64,000 nt of DNA, from positions 143,400-207,399 of the forward strand of contig NZ_JACVOZ010000004.1 in NCBI RefSeq assembly GCF_018882125.1, in the 5' to 3' direction. Shown here piece after piece: positions 35,596 through 43,807 of this stretch (position 1 is the first letter of the stretch; each line of letters starts with the position of its first letter). Source of the DNA: Polynucleobacter sp. AP-Melu-500A-A1. GTDB taxonomy: Bacteria; Pseudomonadota; Gammaproteobacteria; Burkholderiales; Burkholderiaceae. A program made the position numbers and the translations under genes. The notes under the pieces were generated by a model. The model saw nothing but the letters and a program-made list of their open reading frames with translations, had not been told where the DNA came from and searched no databases.

Positions 35596-36810
35596 ATGAG
35601 AAATTTTTCAGTGCCCCCACTTTTATTGTCATTGATTTTCTGTTTGACGGGGTTATTACCTCTAATTGCAAAAGCAGAAACTTCCGCTCAGGCAGGGCAA
35701 TATTTAGCTAATGCAGGTGATTGCACTTCTTGCCATACTGCACCTGGAGGAAAGCCTTTTGCTGGTGGACTCAAAATGGCAAATCAGTTTGGGTATTTGC
35801 TAACACCCAATATCACTCCGGATAACGCAACTGGTATTGGTAGATATAGCAAAGATGATTTTTATCGCGTTCTCCATAACGGAGTAAATAAAAAAGACCA
35901 AGATCTTTATCCTTTCATGCCCTATGTTGCCTATACCAAAGTAACCAGAGAAGACTCGGATAAGATTTACGATTATTTGAGAACAGTACAGCCTGTTTCA
36001 AATCCAATTGAAGTGAATCATTTGGATTTCCCTTTTAATATTCGTAGCAGCATGATTGTGTGGCGGGAATTGTTCTTCAAGGTAGGCTCGTATAAACCAG
36101 ACCCTACTAAATCCAATGTTTGGAATCGTGGTGCTTATTTAGTAGAAGGTCTTGGACACTGTAGCTCGTGCCATTCCCCTCGTAACTTAATGGGAGCAAT
36201 TGAAAATTCCAAAGCCTACACAGGTTCAGTAATTGATGGCTGGTATGCCCTCAATCTCACCTCAAATCCACTGACAGGCCTTGGTAAGTGGTCGGCGGAA
36301 GATATTGCGAAATATCTGAAAACAGGTTCCTACGAGGGCAAAACAACAGTACTAGGTCCCATGGAGGAAGTGGTGCATAACAGTACTCGAAAACTGACCG
36401 ATGCGGATTTATTGGCAATGAGTACTTATCTTAAATCTATACCGGCCAACTCAAGCTTATCGGAAAATCGTCAAAAAGTAGATGCTACCTATCTTGTAGG
36501 CAGCAAATTGTATATTGATAACTGTAGTGGTTGTCATCAGTCCTCGGGCAGAGGTATTAAGGGAATGATTCCACCTTTAGCAGGCAATCCAGTGGTGATG
36601 GCGGCAGAGCCCAACAATATTATTAAAGTCATGATTCGTGGTATTCATCGGCGTGATGGATATTTGGTGATGCCAGAATTTGCCTCTAGATTAAATGATC
36701 AGGAGATTCTGGAAATTGCCAATTACATCAGATCGAGCTGGGGAAATGCTGCTAACCCGAATGCCACTAAATCCTTAGTAGAGAAAATTAGAGCTAATCC
36801 AGGGCTCTAA
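35596..36810 (+). CDS. tri-haem cytochrome c, AdhB/gluconate dehydrogenase subunit type
   Basis: Starting at the ATG at 35596, which gives a proper signal peptide (LLPLIAKA|ETSA), the 404-residue protein has three haem c sites: CTSCH at 43-47, CSSCH at 188-192 and CSGCH at 309-313. Each lies in a class I domain. This is the architecture of the cytochrome subunit of membrane-bound alcohol, gluconate and sorbitol dehydrogenases. No such dehydrogenase is encoded nearby. Following a Cyc2-like porin and a di-haem lipoprotein, it may pass electrons onwards to the quinone pool or an oxidase. The earlier in-frame start at 35524 has no signal sequence after it. Confidence 0.87.
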   Translation: MRNFSVPPLLLSLIFCLTGLLPLIAKAETSAQAGQYLANAGDCTSCHTAPGGKPFAGGLKMANQFGYLLTPNITPDNATGIGRYSKDDFYRVLHNGVNKKDQDLYPFMPYVAYTKVTREDSDKIYDYLRTVQPVSNPIEVNHLDFPFNIRSSMIVWRELFFKVGSYKPDPTKSNVWNRGAYLVEGLGHCSSCHSPRNLMGAIENSKAYTGSVIDGWYALNLTSNPLTGLGKWSAEDIAKYLKTGSYEGKTTVLGPMEEVVHNSTRKLTDADLLAMSTYLKSIPANSSLSENRQKVDATYLVGSKLYIDNCSGCHQSSGRGIKGMIPPLAGNPVVMAAEPNNIIKVMIRGIHRRDGYLVMPEFASRLNDQEILEIANYIRSSWGNAANPNATKSLVEKIRANPGL

Positions 36811-36861
36811 ATAAAACGCATGACGATTATCTGAGGCATTAGCCTCCTGATTAAAAAGCCC

Positions 36862-36895
36862 TCTAAGCCTGCTCCAGAGTCTTGATAGGCTTAGA
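36862..36895. terminator. intergenic hairpin, possible terminator
   Basis: TCTAAGCCT and AGGCTTAGA form a perfect 9-bp stem with a 16-nt loop after the cytochrome gene. There is no good T-run, so termination is uncertain. Confidence 0.35.
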
Positions 36896-36933
36896 TTGGC
36901 TGCGCTAAAACGCGAATTTCTAGTGAATTCTCA

Positions 36934-36957
36934 TGTGACACATATTCGTCACATTTG
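36934..36957. promoter_or_regulatory. candidate operator or Pho box before the phosphonate operon
   Basis: TGTGAC-N8-GTCACA, an inverted repeat ending 21 bp before the operon start. The same bases can also be read as two 11-bp-spaced direct copies close to TGTCACA, the spacing of PhoB boxes. Control by phosphate starvation would suit the operon, but the match is imperfect. Confidence 0.35.
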
Positions 36958-36974
36958 ATTGCCATATTGCTAGA

Positions 36975-37529
36975 ATGGAAACTTTTATTCTCATTATTGC
37001 TGGGATTTATCAAGAAAAAGGCGATCTTCACTACGATGGTGAGGATGTTTCTCAACTAGCTCATGCCTGGCAGTGTGGACAATTGGCAAAAATAAATGGC
37101 GCAAGCCCTCAATTGCAGTTGGCAGCTTGGTTGCATGACATCGGCCATCTCTTATCAAAAAAAGAAGGTACTCCAACTATCGATGCTTACGATGATCATC
37201 ATGAGCAAACTGGGGGTAATTATCTGGCGAAGATTTTTTCTAGTGATGTTGCCCAGCCAGTACTGATGCATGTTTTAGCCAAACGATATTTAGTAACAAC
37301 CGACCCTGATTACCGCGGAGTTTTATCGCAAGACTCCATCAGAAGCTTAAAACTTCAAGGCGGTGAAATGAATATTCTTGAGTGTGAAGAATTTATAGCT
37401 CACCCTTACGCGAGAGATGCAATCTCATTAAGAAAATGGGATGAATTGGGTAAAAATCCAAATTGGGAAATGCCCGCAAAAGTAAATGCGATAGCAGAGT
37501 TATGTAATTTAGCTGAAAGTTGTTTATGA
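36975..37529 (+). CDS. HD-domain oxygenase of phosphonate operons, PhnZ-like
   Basis: This 184-residue HD-domain protein has metal ligands His30 (QLAHA), His54-Asp55 and His58 (LHDIGH) and a later DDHHEQTG. The early YDGEDVSQLAHA segment resembles PhnZ, the mixed-valent di-iron enzyme that oxidatively cleaves 1-hydroxy-2-aminoethylphosphonate to glycine and phosphate. PhnZ normally works with the dioxygenase PhnY, which is not in the window, so here it may have another phosphonate substrate. The stop overlaps the phnC start by 4 bp, so it is the first gene of the phosphonate operon. Confidence 0.82.
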   Translation: METFILIIAGIYQEKGDLHYDGEDVSQLAHAWQCGQLAKINGASPQLQLAAWLHDIGHLLSKKEGTPTIDAYDDHHEQTGGNYLAKIFSSDVAQPVLMHVLAKRYLVTTDPDYRGVLSQDSIRSLKLQGGEMNILECEEFIAHPYARDAISLRKWDELGKNPNWEMPAKVNAIAELCNLAESCL

Positions 37530-38374
37530 AAAATATACTTTCAGTAAATGATGCCAATAAAACTTTTTTCTCGAATGGTAAGAAAACGCGAGCTCTTTCG
37601 AATGTTTCAATGAATATTACTGCGGGTGAGCGGGTTGCATTGATCGGTGCATCCGGCTCTGGAAAATCAACGCTGATTCGAGCTATTTGTGGCCTAGAGG
37701 TTCTCGATAAAGATGGTGGAGCAATATCTATTAATCATCAGGAAATTCAGTCTCACGGGAACCTATCTAAAAACGTACGTCAAATTAGAAATGAAATTGG
37801 AGTCATATTCCAGCAATTTAATTTGGTGAATCAATTAGACGTGATGACGAATGTCTTGATTGGTATTTGCCCTCAAAAGAATCTTTTTGAGATTATTTTA
37901 AGACGTTTCTCTTTAGAGGATAAGGCAAGAGCCTTGGACGCACTTGATAAAGTCGGCTTAGCCCAATTTGCTTATCAAAGATCGTCTACCTTGTCTGGTG
38001 GCCAGCAGCAGCGAGTAGCCATTGCAAGAGCATTGATCAAGGGCGCTAAAGTTTTGTTGGCAGATGAGCCGGTAGCGTCTTTGGATCCAGAGTCCTCTCG
38101 AAAGGTGATGGAGACTATGGTGAGCTTAACTGAAAAATTAGACCTCACCTTTGTTACCAGCTTGCATCAGATTCCCATTGCTAAAAAATATTGTGAGAGG
38201 ACTATTGCCTTAAATAATGGCTCAGTAGTTTTTGATGGCCTCACTCAAGATTTGAATGCTTCCATATTGGCAAGCTTATATGGTTCCAACTTAGGCGATC
38301 TAGTGATGGATGATGATTTGAATTATCTACAAGATACCAGTATTTCTGAGTCAAAGCTGACATTAGTTCAATAA
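37526..38374 (+). CDS. phnC: phosphonate ABC transporter, ATP-binding protein
   Basis: The ATG at 37526 overlaps the preceding stop (ATGA). The protein has Walker A GASGSGKST, a Q-loop at FQQFN, the signature LSGGQQQR, Walker B VLLADEP with the catalytic Glu, and a switch His in SLHQIP. The sequence VNQLDVMTNVLIG is characteristic of PhnC. It powers uptake of phosphonates bound by PhnD. The C-terminal 40 residues extend beyond the ATPase core, as in other members. Confidence 0.93.
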   Translation: MKNILSVNDANKTFFSNGKKTRALSNVSMNITAGERVALIGASGSGKSTLIRAICGLEVLDKDGGAISINHQEIQSHGNLSKNVRQIRNEIGVIFQQFNLVNQLDVMTNVLIGICPQKNLFEIILRRFSLEDKARALDALDKVGLAQFAYQRSSTLSGGQQQRVAIARALIKGAKVLLADEPVASLDPESSRKVMETMVSLTEKLDLTFVTSLHQIPIAKKYCERTIALNNGSVVFDGLTQDLNASILASLYGSNLGDLVMDDDLNYLQDTSISESKLTLVQ

Positions 38375-38399
38375 GTTTTAATTTTTTTAGGAGATATAC

Positions 38400-39347
38400 A
38401 TGAAATTAAGCAAAATCCTTTTAACTTGTTTTATTGCTTTGTCTGCACTCACGGTGCAAGCAAAAGAAATTAGTTTTGGAATCATTTCAACTGATTCTGC
38501 ATCGGCACAGAGGGATCGATGGGAACCATTCTTTCGCGATATGGAGAAGCAGACTGGCTTAACGGTTAAATCATTCTATGCTCCAGACTATGCCGGAGTG
38601 ATTGAAGCAATGCGCTTTAATAAGGTTCAGGTAGCGTGGTTTGGAAACAAGGCTGCAATGGAGGCAGTTGATCGTGCAAATGGAGAAGTCTTCGCCCAAG
38701 TGATTTATGCAGATGGTGCATTGGGATATACATCCTATTTAATCACTCAAAAAGATTCGCCATATAACAATGTGGATGATGTGATTAAAAATGGTAAGAG
38801 CATCAATTTTGGTATTGGTGATCCCAATTCAACTTCTGGATTTTTAGTGCCGACCTACTACATCTTTGCCAAGCGCAATATAGAGGCAAGAGATACTTTT
38901 AAAACTGTGAGAAATGCGAGCCATGGGGCTAATCTTCAAGCTATTCTTGCAAAGCAACTGGATGTGGCAACTAATAACTCTGAAGAAATAGATCGTTTAA
39001 CTGCCACCAAACCAGAAGCCGCTCAAGATATTAAGATCATTTGGAAGAGCCCATTAATTCCAAGCGATCCTTTTGTATGGCGTAATGATTTAGATAAAGA
39101 TACAAAAGAGAAATTGAAGAAGTTTGTATATAACTACGCTAAAACCAATCCTGAGGAAAAAGCCGTACTCAAGAATATATACAACTATGGAGAATTTAAA
39201 CCTTCAACAAATGCCCAACTAAATCCGATTCGTCAATTAGAGCTGTTTAAAGACCTACGTAAGGTCGAGTCAGACACCACGATTAGTGATGCTGAAAAAG
39301 CCAAAAAAGTTGCTGAACTCAATGAGGCCTTGGCTAAGATCAAATGA
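38400..39347 (+). CDS. phnD: phosphonate ABC transporter, substrate-binding protein
   Basis: A 315-residue periplasmic binding protein with a Sec signal ending near VQA|KEIS. It has the PhnD hallmarks: [40 protein letters not shown] and the ligand-site run [15 protein letters not shown], which coordinates the phosphonate in PhnD of E. coli. The residues around NNSEEIDRL and [11 protein letters not shown] also fit. The ligand is most likely 2-aminoethylphosphonate or a close analogue. A GGAG precedes the ATG, 26 bp after phnC, and its stop overlaps phnE. Confidence 0.93.
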   Translation: MKLSKILLTCFIALSALTVQAKEISFGIISTDSASAQRDRWEPFFRDMEKQTGLTVKSFYAPDYAGVIEAMRFNKVQVAWFGNKAAMEAVDRANGEVFAQVIYADGALGYTSYLITQKDSPYNNVDDVIKNGKSINFGIGDPNSTSGFLVPTYYIFAKRNIEARDTFKTVRNASHGANLQAILAKQLDVATNNSEEIDRLTATKPEAAQDIKIIWKSPLIPSDPFVWRNDLDKDTKEKLKKFVYNYAKTNPEEKAVLKNIYNYGEFKPSTNAQLNPIRQLELFKDLRKVESDTTISDAEKAKKVAELNEALAKIK

Positions 39348-40156
39348 GCGAGTTTGTTTCAGGACTCTCATTAGATCGAGTTAAAGCAAGGGCTTATGAG
39401 GAGAGACATGGCCTATCCTATTACATAGGGTGGGCTATATTCTTTTTGGTGCTGTCGTGGGCTTGGCAGGGTGCAGAAATGCGCCCCTTGGATCTTATTA
39501 AAGATTCAGGAAATATGAGTAAATATGCTGCTGATTTTTTCCCACCGAGTTTTAAGGACTGGAAGCTGTATGTGGCTGAAATGCTGGTTACTGTACAGAT
39601 TGCCATTTGGGGAACTTTGCTAGCAATTATTGCAGCAGTTCCTTTGGGTTTATTAAGCGCATCAAATGTAGTTAGTCCTTGGATATATCAGCCAGTTCGC
39701 CGCTTGATGGATGCTTTACGTGCCATCAATGAAATGGTGTTTGCGATGTTATTTATTGTGGCAGTCGGTTTGGGTCCTTTTGCAGGAGTGCTGGCATTAT
39801 TTGTTCATACCACTGGAACCTTGGCAAAATTATTTTCCGAGGCAGTCGAGGCTGTAGATCCTAGACCTATTGAGGGAATTAGGGCGACTGGCGCTCATCC
39901 TATGGCTGAAATTGTGTATGGAATTTTGCCTCAAGTCATGCCGCTGTGGGTTTCCTATTCCTTGTATCGCTTTGAGTCAAATGTTCGATCTGCATCCGTG
40001 GTAGGAATGGTGGGTGCAGGTGGCATCGGTGTGATTTTGTATGAGGTGATCAGAGGATTTCAATACCAACAAACTTGTGCGGTTCTAATTATTTTAATTG
40101 CTACGGTAACGATCATTGATTTGATATCTTCCTATCTCAGGAAGCTTGCAATTTAA
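39344..40156 (+). CDS. phnE: phosphonate ABC transporter, permease
   Basis: A 270-residue permease with about six membrane helices and the EAA-like coupling segment [59 protein letters not shown] and [19 protein letters not shown] are characteristic of PhnE. Only one permease is encoded, so it should act as a homodimer. The start overlaps the phnD stop (ATGA), which implies translational coupling. Confidence 0.93.
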   Translation: MSEFVSGLSLDRVKARAYEERHGLSYYIGWAIFFLVLSWAWQGAEMRPLDLIKDSGNMSKYAADFFPPSFKDWKLYVAEMLVTVQIAIWGTLLAIIAAVPLGLLSASNVVSPWIYQPVRRLMDALRAINEMVFAMLFIVAVGLGPFAGVLALFVHTTGTLAKLFSEAVEAVDPRPIEGIRATGAHPMAEIVYGILPQVMPLWVSYSLYRFESNVRSASVVGMVGAGGIGVILYEVIRGFQYQQTCAVLIILIATVTIIDLISSYLRKLAI

Positions 40157-40159
40157 ATA

Positions 40160-41230
40160 ATGTCTAGGCCTAGTATTTATTTTGGCGCTGACGCTCTTGA
40201 TGAGCTCAGAAATCTGTATCCTGATCGCGGATTTCATATTTTGCGAATTCCAGAAATTTCCAATGCTGAAATGAAAAAAATTCAATCTTCCTTACAGGGC
40301 AGAATTCTATCTGAAACAATCTATCAAAGAGGCATGCCGGATATCCAGAGTATCCAAGAGCTTCAAGATGATTTTTGGAAGTATGCGCATTGCGAAAATT
40401 CTGTTTTGCTGGGAATTGGTGGTGGCAGCGTCATGGATGCTACTAAAGTATTGCGCTTTAAGCCTAATGGCATTGGTTGGTTAAGTAAAAACCTAGATCG
40501 ACCCATAGAAGATCGAAATACTCAAAAAATTCCTTTATTACTGGCTCCAACAACTGCTGGTACGGGTAGTGAGGTAACTCCAACCGCAACTATTTGGGAT
40601 TTTGCAAAACAGCGAAAACATTCTTTCTTTGGATCCCAGGTGCTAGCCAATGTCGCTATCGTAGACCCCCATCTTTGTCTTAGTTCTCCCTGGGTTCTGT
40701 CTCGTGATGCTGCTATTGATGCACTTTCTCATGCATTGGAAGCTATTTGGAATAGAAATTCGACAGAAGAAACTAGCAATCTTGCCATTTATGCAGCTGA
40801 TAAAATTTGTCATTATTTACCCCTCCTCAGAAATGATCTAGATAATCTTGAGATTCGAGAGCGACTTTCAGAGGCTGCTTTATCGGCTGGTTTAGCGATG
40901 GCTCAAACTCAAACGGCGCTAGCACACGCTTTGTCATATGCGCAGACTGCTGCAAGCAAACAAAGCCATGGCCAATCTTGCGCCTATTGGTTGCCTTATG
41001 TATGGCAATTACTAATTAAAAGCAATTGCGATCCTGCAGTTTTAGTCTCTATAAAGAAAGCCATTGGTACCTATTTTCGAGATCCCACAGAGATGCAACA
41101 ATGGCTACTTACTTTAGGTTTTTCAGTGTATCCCCCGCTTGAACGTGATAAAAAGCTAGAGGAGCAGGTTGGCATTGAGAGGCTGTCAACTCGCGGAAGA
41201 AACTTTTTAGGATTTGATATCAATGATTAA
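40160..41230 (+). CDS. iron-containing alcohol dehydrogenase of phosphonate clusters
   Basis: This 356-residue group III dehydrogenase has the NAD-binding GGGSVMDATK and TAGTGSEVTPTATIWD motifs. Metal ligands are placed in DALSHALE (Asp, His), HALSYA (His) and HGQSCA (His). A subfamily of Fe-dehydrogenases is regularly found in phosphonate operons. It might reduce the acetaldehyde made by PhnX to ethanol, or oxidise 2-hydroxyethylphosphonate to phosphonoacetaldehyde, which would widen the substrates of the route. The direction is not decided by sequence. It lies 3 bp after phnE and overlaps the next gene. Confidence 0.87.
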   Translation: MSRPSIYFGADALDELRNLYPDRGFHILRIPEISNAEMKKIQSSLQGRILSETIYQRGMPDIQSIQELQDDFWKYAHCENSVLLGIGGGSVMDATKVLRFKPNGIGWLSKNLDRPIEDRNTQKIPLLLAPTTAGTGSEVTPTATIWDFAKQRKHSFFGSQVLANVAIVDPHLCLSSPWVLSRDAAIDALSHALEAIWNRNSTEETSNLAIYAADKICHYLPLLRNDLDNLEIRERLSEAALSAGLAMAQTQTALAHALSYAQTAASKQSHGQSCAYWLPYVWQLLIKSNCDPAVLVSIKKAIGTYFRDPTEMQQWLLTLGFSVYPPLERDKKLEEQVGIERLSTRGRNFLGFDIND

Positions 41231-42377
41231 AAAAAGTTATAACCTGCTAGTCGTAGGTTCGGGAATTGTTGGTTTAGCGCATGCCTATGAGGCCAAAAAA
41301 AGAGGCCTATCAGTCGCTATTGTTGAGCAAAATGCGCGTTGCACTGGCGCTTCCATTCGTAATTTTGGCTTTATCACTGTTTCAGGGCAGGGGGTCAGAG
41401 ATACTTGGCGCAGGGCGGTACATTCAGCAAAAGTTTGGAGAGAGTTAGCAGACTTAGCCAAGATCAAAATCGTACATCAGGGAACTTGGATTTTATGCCA
41501 ACGTGCTGAAGCAGTGGAAGTGGCCCAAGCATTTTTAAAAACGCCGATAGGCGTTGGATGTGCTTACTATCCTAAATCTAGCTATAAGGATCTACCAAAT
41601 TTAGGTTTTTTTAACCTAAATAGTCTTAGGCTGGAAGAATCATTAGGCCTCCTCTATAGTCCACATGAATTTAGGGTTGAATCTAAAGAAGCAATTCCTC
41701 AATTAACAAGTTATTTGCAAACTGAAATGGGCATTGATTTTTATTGGGAAACCGAGGTCTTATCCATTCAAGATTCATGGGTCCAGACCTCAAATGGTCA
41801 AGTACAAGCAGCTAGAGTGGTTATATGCCCAGGTGCTCAACTGACAGGGGTAGCTAAGCAGTACATAGAACAACACAATTTAAGACTGTGCACTCTACAA
41901 ATGTTAAGGGTCAAAGTGCAGGAGGGGTTTATCTTACCGGGTAGTGTTATGACAGATAACAGCTTAGCAAGATATCTGGGGTGGTCTGATTTACCTGAGG
42001 CTAGCGCACTGAAAGAGCGCATTGCAAAAGAGATGCCTGAGTATGTAAAGGAGGGAATCCATCTGATTGTCGTTCAAAGTGCAGATGGTAGCTTAGTAGT
42101 CGGAGACTCCCATCGCTACGGCACTAGTGAAGATGTTTTTGCAAGTGAGCAGGTCGAGCGTTTAATTATTGATTTGCTATACCGAGTTTTAAGTATTACT
42201 GAACACACCATTCTGGAGCGCTGGACGGGAGTCTATCCATCATCTAGCGAATGCGATGCATTGATTGAAAAAGTTTCCCCACGAATGAGGGTTGCAATAG
42301 TCAGTAGTGGTACAGGAGCAAGTACAGCTTTTGGACTTGCAAAAGATAATTTTGATGAATGGTTGACTAATGATTAA
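41223..42377 (+). CDS. FAD-dependent amine oxidase of phosphonate clusters
   Basis: The chosen ATG at 41223 overlaps the preceding stop; a TTG 9 bp earlier is too close to the AGGA. The protein is a DAAO/glycine oxidase-type flavoenzyme with VVGSGIVGLAHAYEAKKRG for FAD, GASIRNFGFITVSGQG and a C-terminal SSGTGASTAFGLAKDN. This subgroup recurs in phosphonate operons. Work on related enzymes (PbfC/PbfD) shows that they oxidatively deaminate 2-aminoethylphosphonate or its N-methyl form to phosphonoacetaldehyde. As no phnW transaminase is present in the operon, this enzyme probably fills that step. Confidence 0.85.
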   Translation: MIKKSYNLLVVGSGIVGLAHAYEAKKRGLSVAIVEQNARCTGASIRNFGFITVSGQGVRDTWRRAVHSAKVWRELADLAKIKIVHQGTWILCQRAEAVEVAQAFLKTPIGVGCAYYPKSSYKDLPNLGFFNLNSLRLEESLGLLYSPHEFRVESKEAIPQLTSYLQTEMGIDFYWETEVLSIQDSWVQTSNGQVQAARVVICPGAQLTGVAKQYIEQHNLRLCTLQMLRVKVQEGFILPGSVMTDNSLARYLGWSDLPEASALKERIAKEMPEYVKEGIHLIVVQSADGSLVVGDSHRYGTSEDVFASEQVERLIIDLLYRVLSITEHTILERWTGVYPSSSECDALIEKVSPRMRVAIVSSGTGASTAFGLAKDNFDEWLTND

Positions 42378-43182
42378 AACTTCAATTGAGGCAGTTATTT
42401 TTGATTGGGCTGGAACCACGGTAGATTTTGGTAGCCGAGCACCTATGGGTGCTTTTGTGAAGTTATTCCAGTCTGAGGGTATAGAGATGACCATCTCACA
42501 GGCACGCATTCCGATGGGTATCAATAAATGGGATCACATTAATGCCCTCTTACATCTTCCAGAAATTCAATCACAATGGCTGCAGATTCATGGGAAAACG
42601 CATAGCAATGCTGATGTCGATCGTCTGCTGGAGATTTTTGTACCGATGAACAAAGTCAGCATTCGAGAATGTGGTCAATTAATTCCTGGAGTAGCGGAAC
42701 TAACGAAGACACTCCGTGAGCGACATATCAAAATTGGCTCAACAACCGGATATACGAAGGAACTCTTAGACATTCTTCTTCCAATTGCTAAGGAGCAAGG
42801 GTATGAAGCCGACGCACTTTCATATTCGGGTGATACCCCATTAGGGCGTCCATCTGCCCAAATGATGTATAGATGTGCAGAACAACTTGGTTTTGATAAT
42901 CCACTTTCATTTATCAAGGTGGATGACACTGAGCCTGGGATTGAGGAAGGTAAGGCCTTTGGGTGTTGGACGGTAGGTGTGGCTGTGAGCGGAAATGCCC
43001 TTGGACTCTCTTATGAGGATCTGATCGCTCTGCCGCAAAAGGATTCAATTCATCTTATAGAGTCTGCTAGAAAGACTATGCAAGCAATGCAACCAGATTA
43101 TGTGATTGATTCCGTTGCAGATTTATTGTCAGTAATTGATCAGATTAATCGACGCTTGGATTTGGGTGAAAAGCCAAATTAG
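42370..43182 (+). CDS. phnX: phosphonoacetaldehyde hydrolase
   Basis: PhnX hydrolyses phosphonoacetaldehyde to acetaldehyde and phosphate. This 270-residue HAD-family protein has the nucleophile Asp12 in VIFDWAGT and Lys53 in GINKWDH, which forms the Schiff base; both positions have the same numbers as in the Bacillus cereus enzyme. It also has GSTTGY (HAD motif II), GRPSAQM and KVDDTEPGIEEG (motif III/IV). The start overlaps the oxidase stop by 8 bp. It is the last gene of the operon and the step that releases carbon and phosphate. Confidence 0.95.
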   Translation: MIKTSIEAVIFDWAGTTVDFGSRAPMGAFVKLFQSEGIEMTISQARIPMGINKWDHINALLHLPEIQSQWLQIHGKTHSNADVDRLLEIFVPMNKVSIRECGQLIPGVAELTKTLRERHIKIGSTTGYTKELLDILLPIAKEQGYEADALSYSGDTPLGRPSAQMMYRCAEQLGFDNPLSFIKVDDTEPGIEEGKAFGCWTVGVAVSGNALGLSYEDLIALPQKDSIHLIESARKTMQAMQPDYVIDSVADLLSVIDQINRRLDLGEKPN

Positions 43183-43269
43183 CGAGGGTAAACGCTAGCC
43201 GAATAAATATATCTATCAGCATCTATTCAGCTTATAGTTGACTGCATCTAATATTAATAATCAAAATGA

Positions 43270-43701
43270 AATAAGGCTACATACGGCGATGATATTTTTT
43301 GCGACAGTAAGGAATTAAGTAACAATACTGATGATTCTCTACGATCACAAAAGCTCAATGTAAAAATTAGATCAACACGAAATATATATTATTTCTTAGG
43401 TCAAGTAGCTTCTGCCCAACTGAGAAGCTCGAATCCATATTTAGTTACTCTTCCCCCAACTGCATCGACTTTTAATGAAAAAGTTGGGGAAAGCAATCAA
43501 TATGCTTTACTTGGAATCAATAAAGGCGCCGAGCAAAGAAGACCGTTTTCCTCATATGAGGCTCTAGATGGAATTGTTTATACGATTCCTAGAGCCAACA
43601 ATGGGTATTCATCAATCATTATTGATATGCTGACTCAATTCCAAACGCTGGCAAAAGTTCCTGGAAGCGTGCCACCATCTCCAGCTGTGATATTGAGATA
43701 G
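43270..43701 (+). pseudogene. remnant of an unrecognised protein gene, 5' end lost
   Basis: A frame of about 143 codons is open from just after the TGA at 43267 to the TAG at 43699-43701, but it has no ATG or GTG near the 5' end. The translation looks like real protein: SQKLNVKIRSTRNIYYFLGQVASAQL, then LLGINKGAEQRRPFSSYEALDGIVYTIPRA, ending PSPAVILR. The pattern (a membrane-protein-like end without a signal) suggests the C-terminal part of a secreted or lipoprotein gene that lost its front. The family is not recognised. It occupies most of the 625-bp gap between phnX and the next gene. Confidence 0.55.
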
Positions 43702-43807
43702 ACGGCCTGCTTGGAAGTTTGCTGATGCTCTTGGCTTGGGTGAGAATGGCTTTGCTAAAACAGTATTTTATTTTTGATTATCTACTGCATCGTTTGACTC
43801 TCATTCC

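Noticed and set aside
36934..36953. CRP-like site TGTGA-TCACA before the phosphonate operon
   Set aside because: The spacing between TGTGA and TCACA is 10 bp, not 6 bp, so it is not a normal CRP/FNR site; kept only as a general operator or Pho box candidate.
41599..41621. ATTTAGGTT / AACCTAAAT hairpin inside the FAD oxidase gene
   Set aside because: AT-rich, 9 bp, inside a coding sequence with no T-run outside the loop; compatible with chance.
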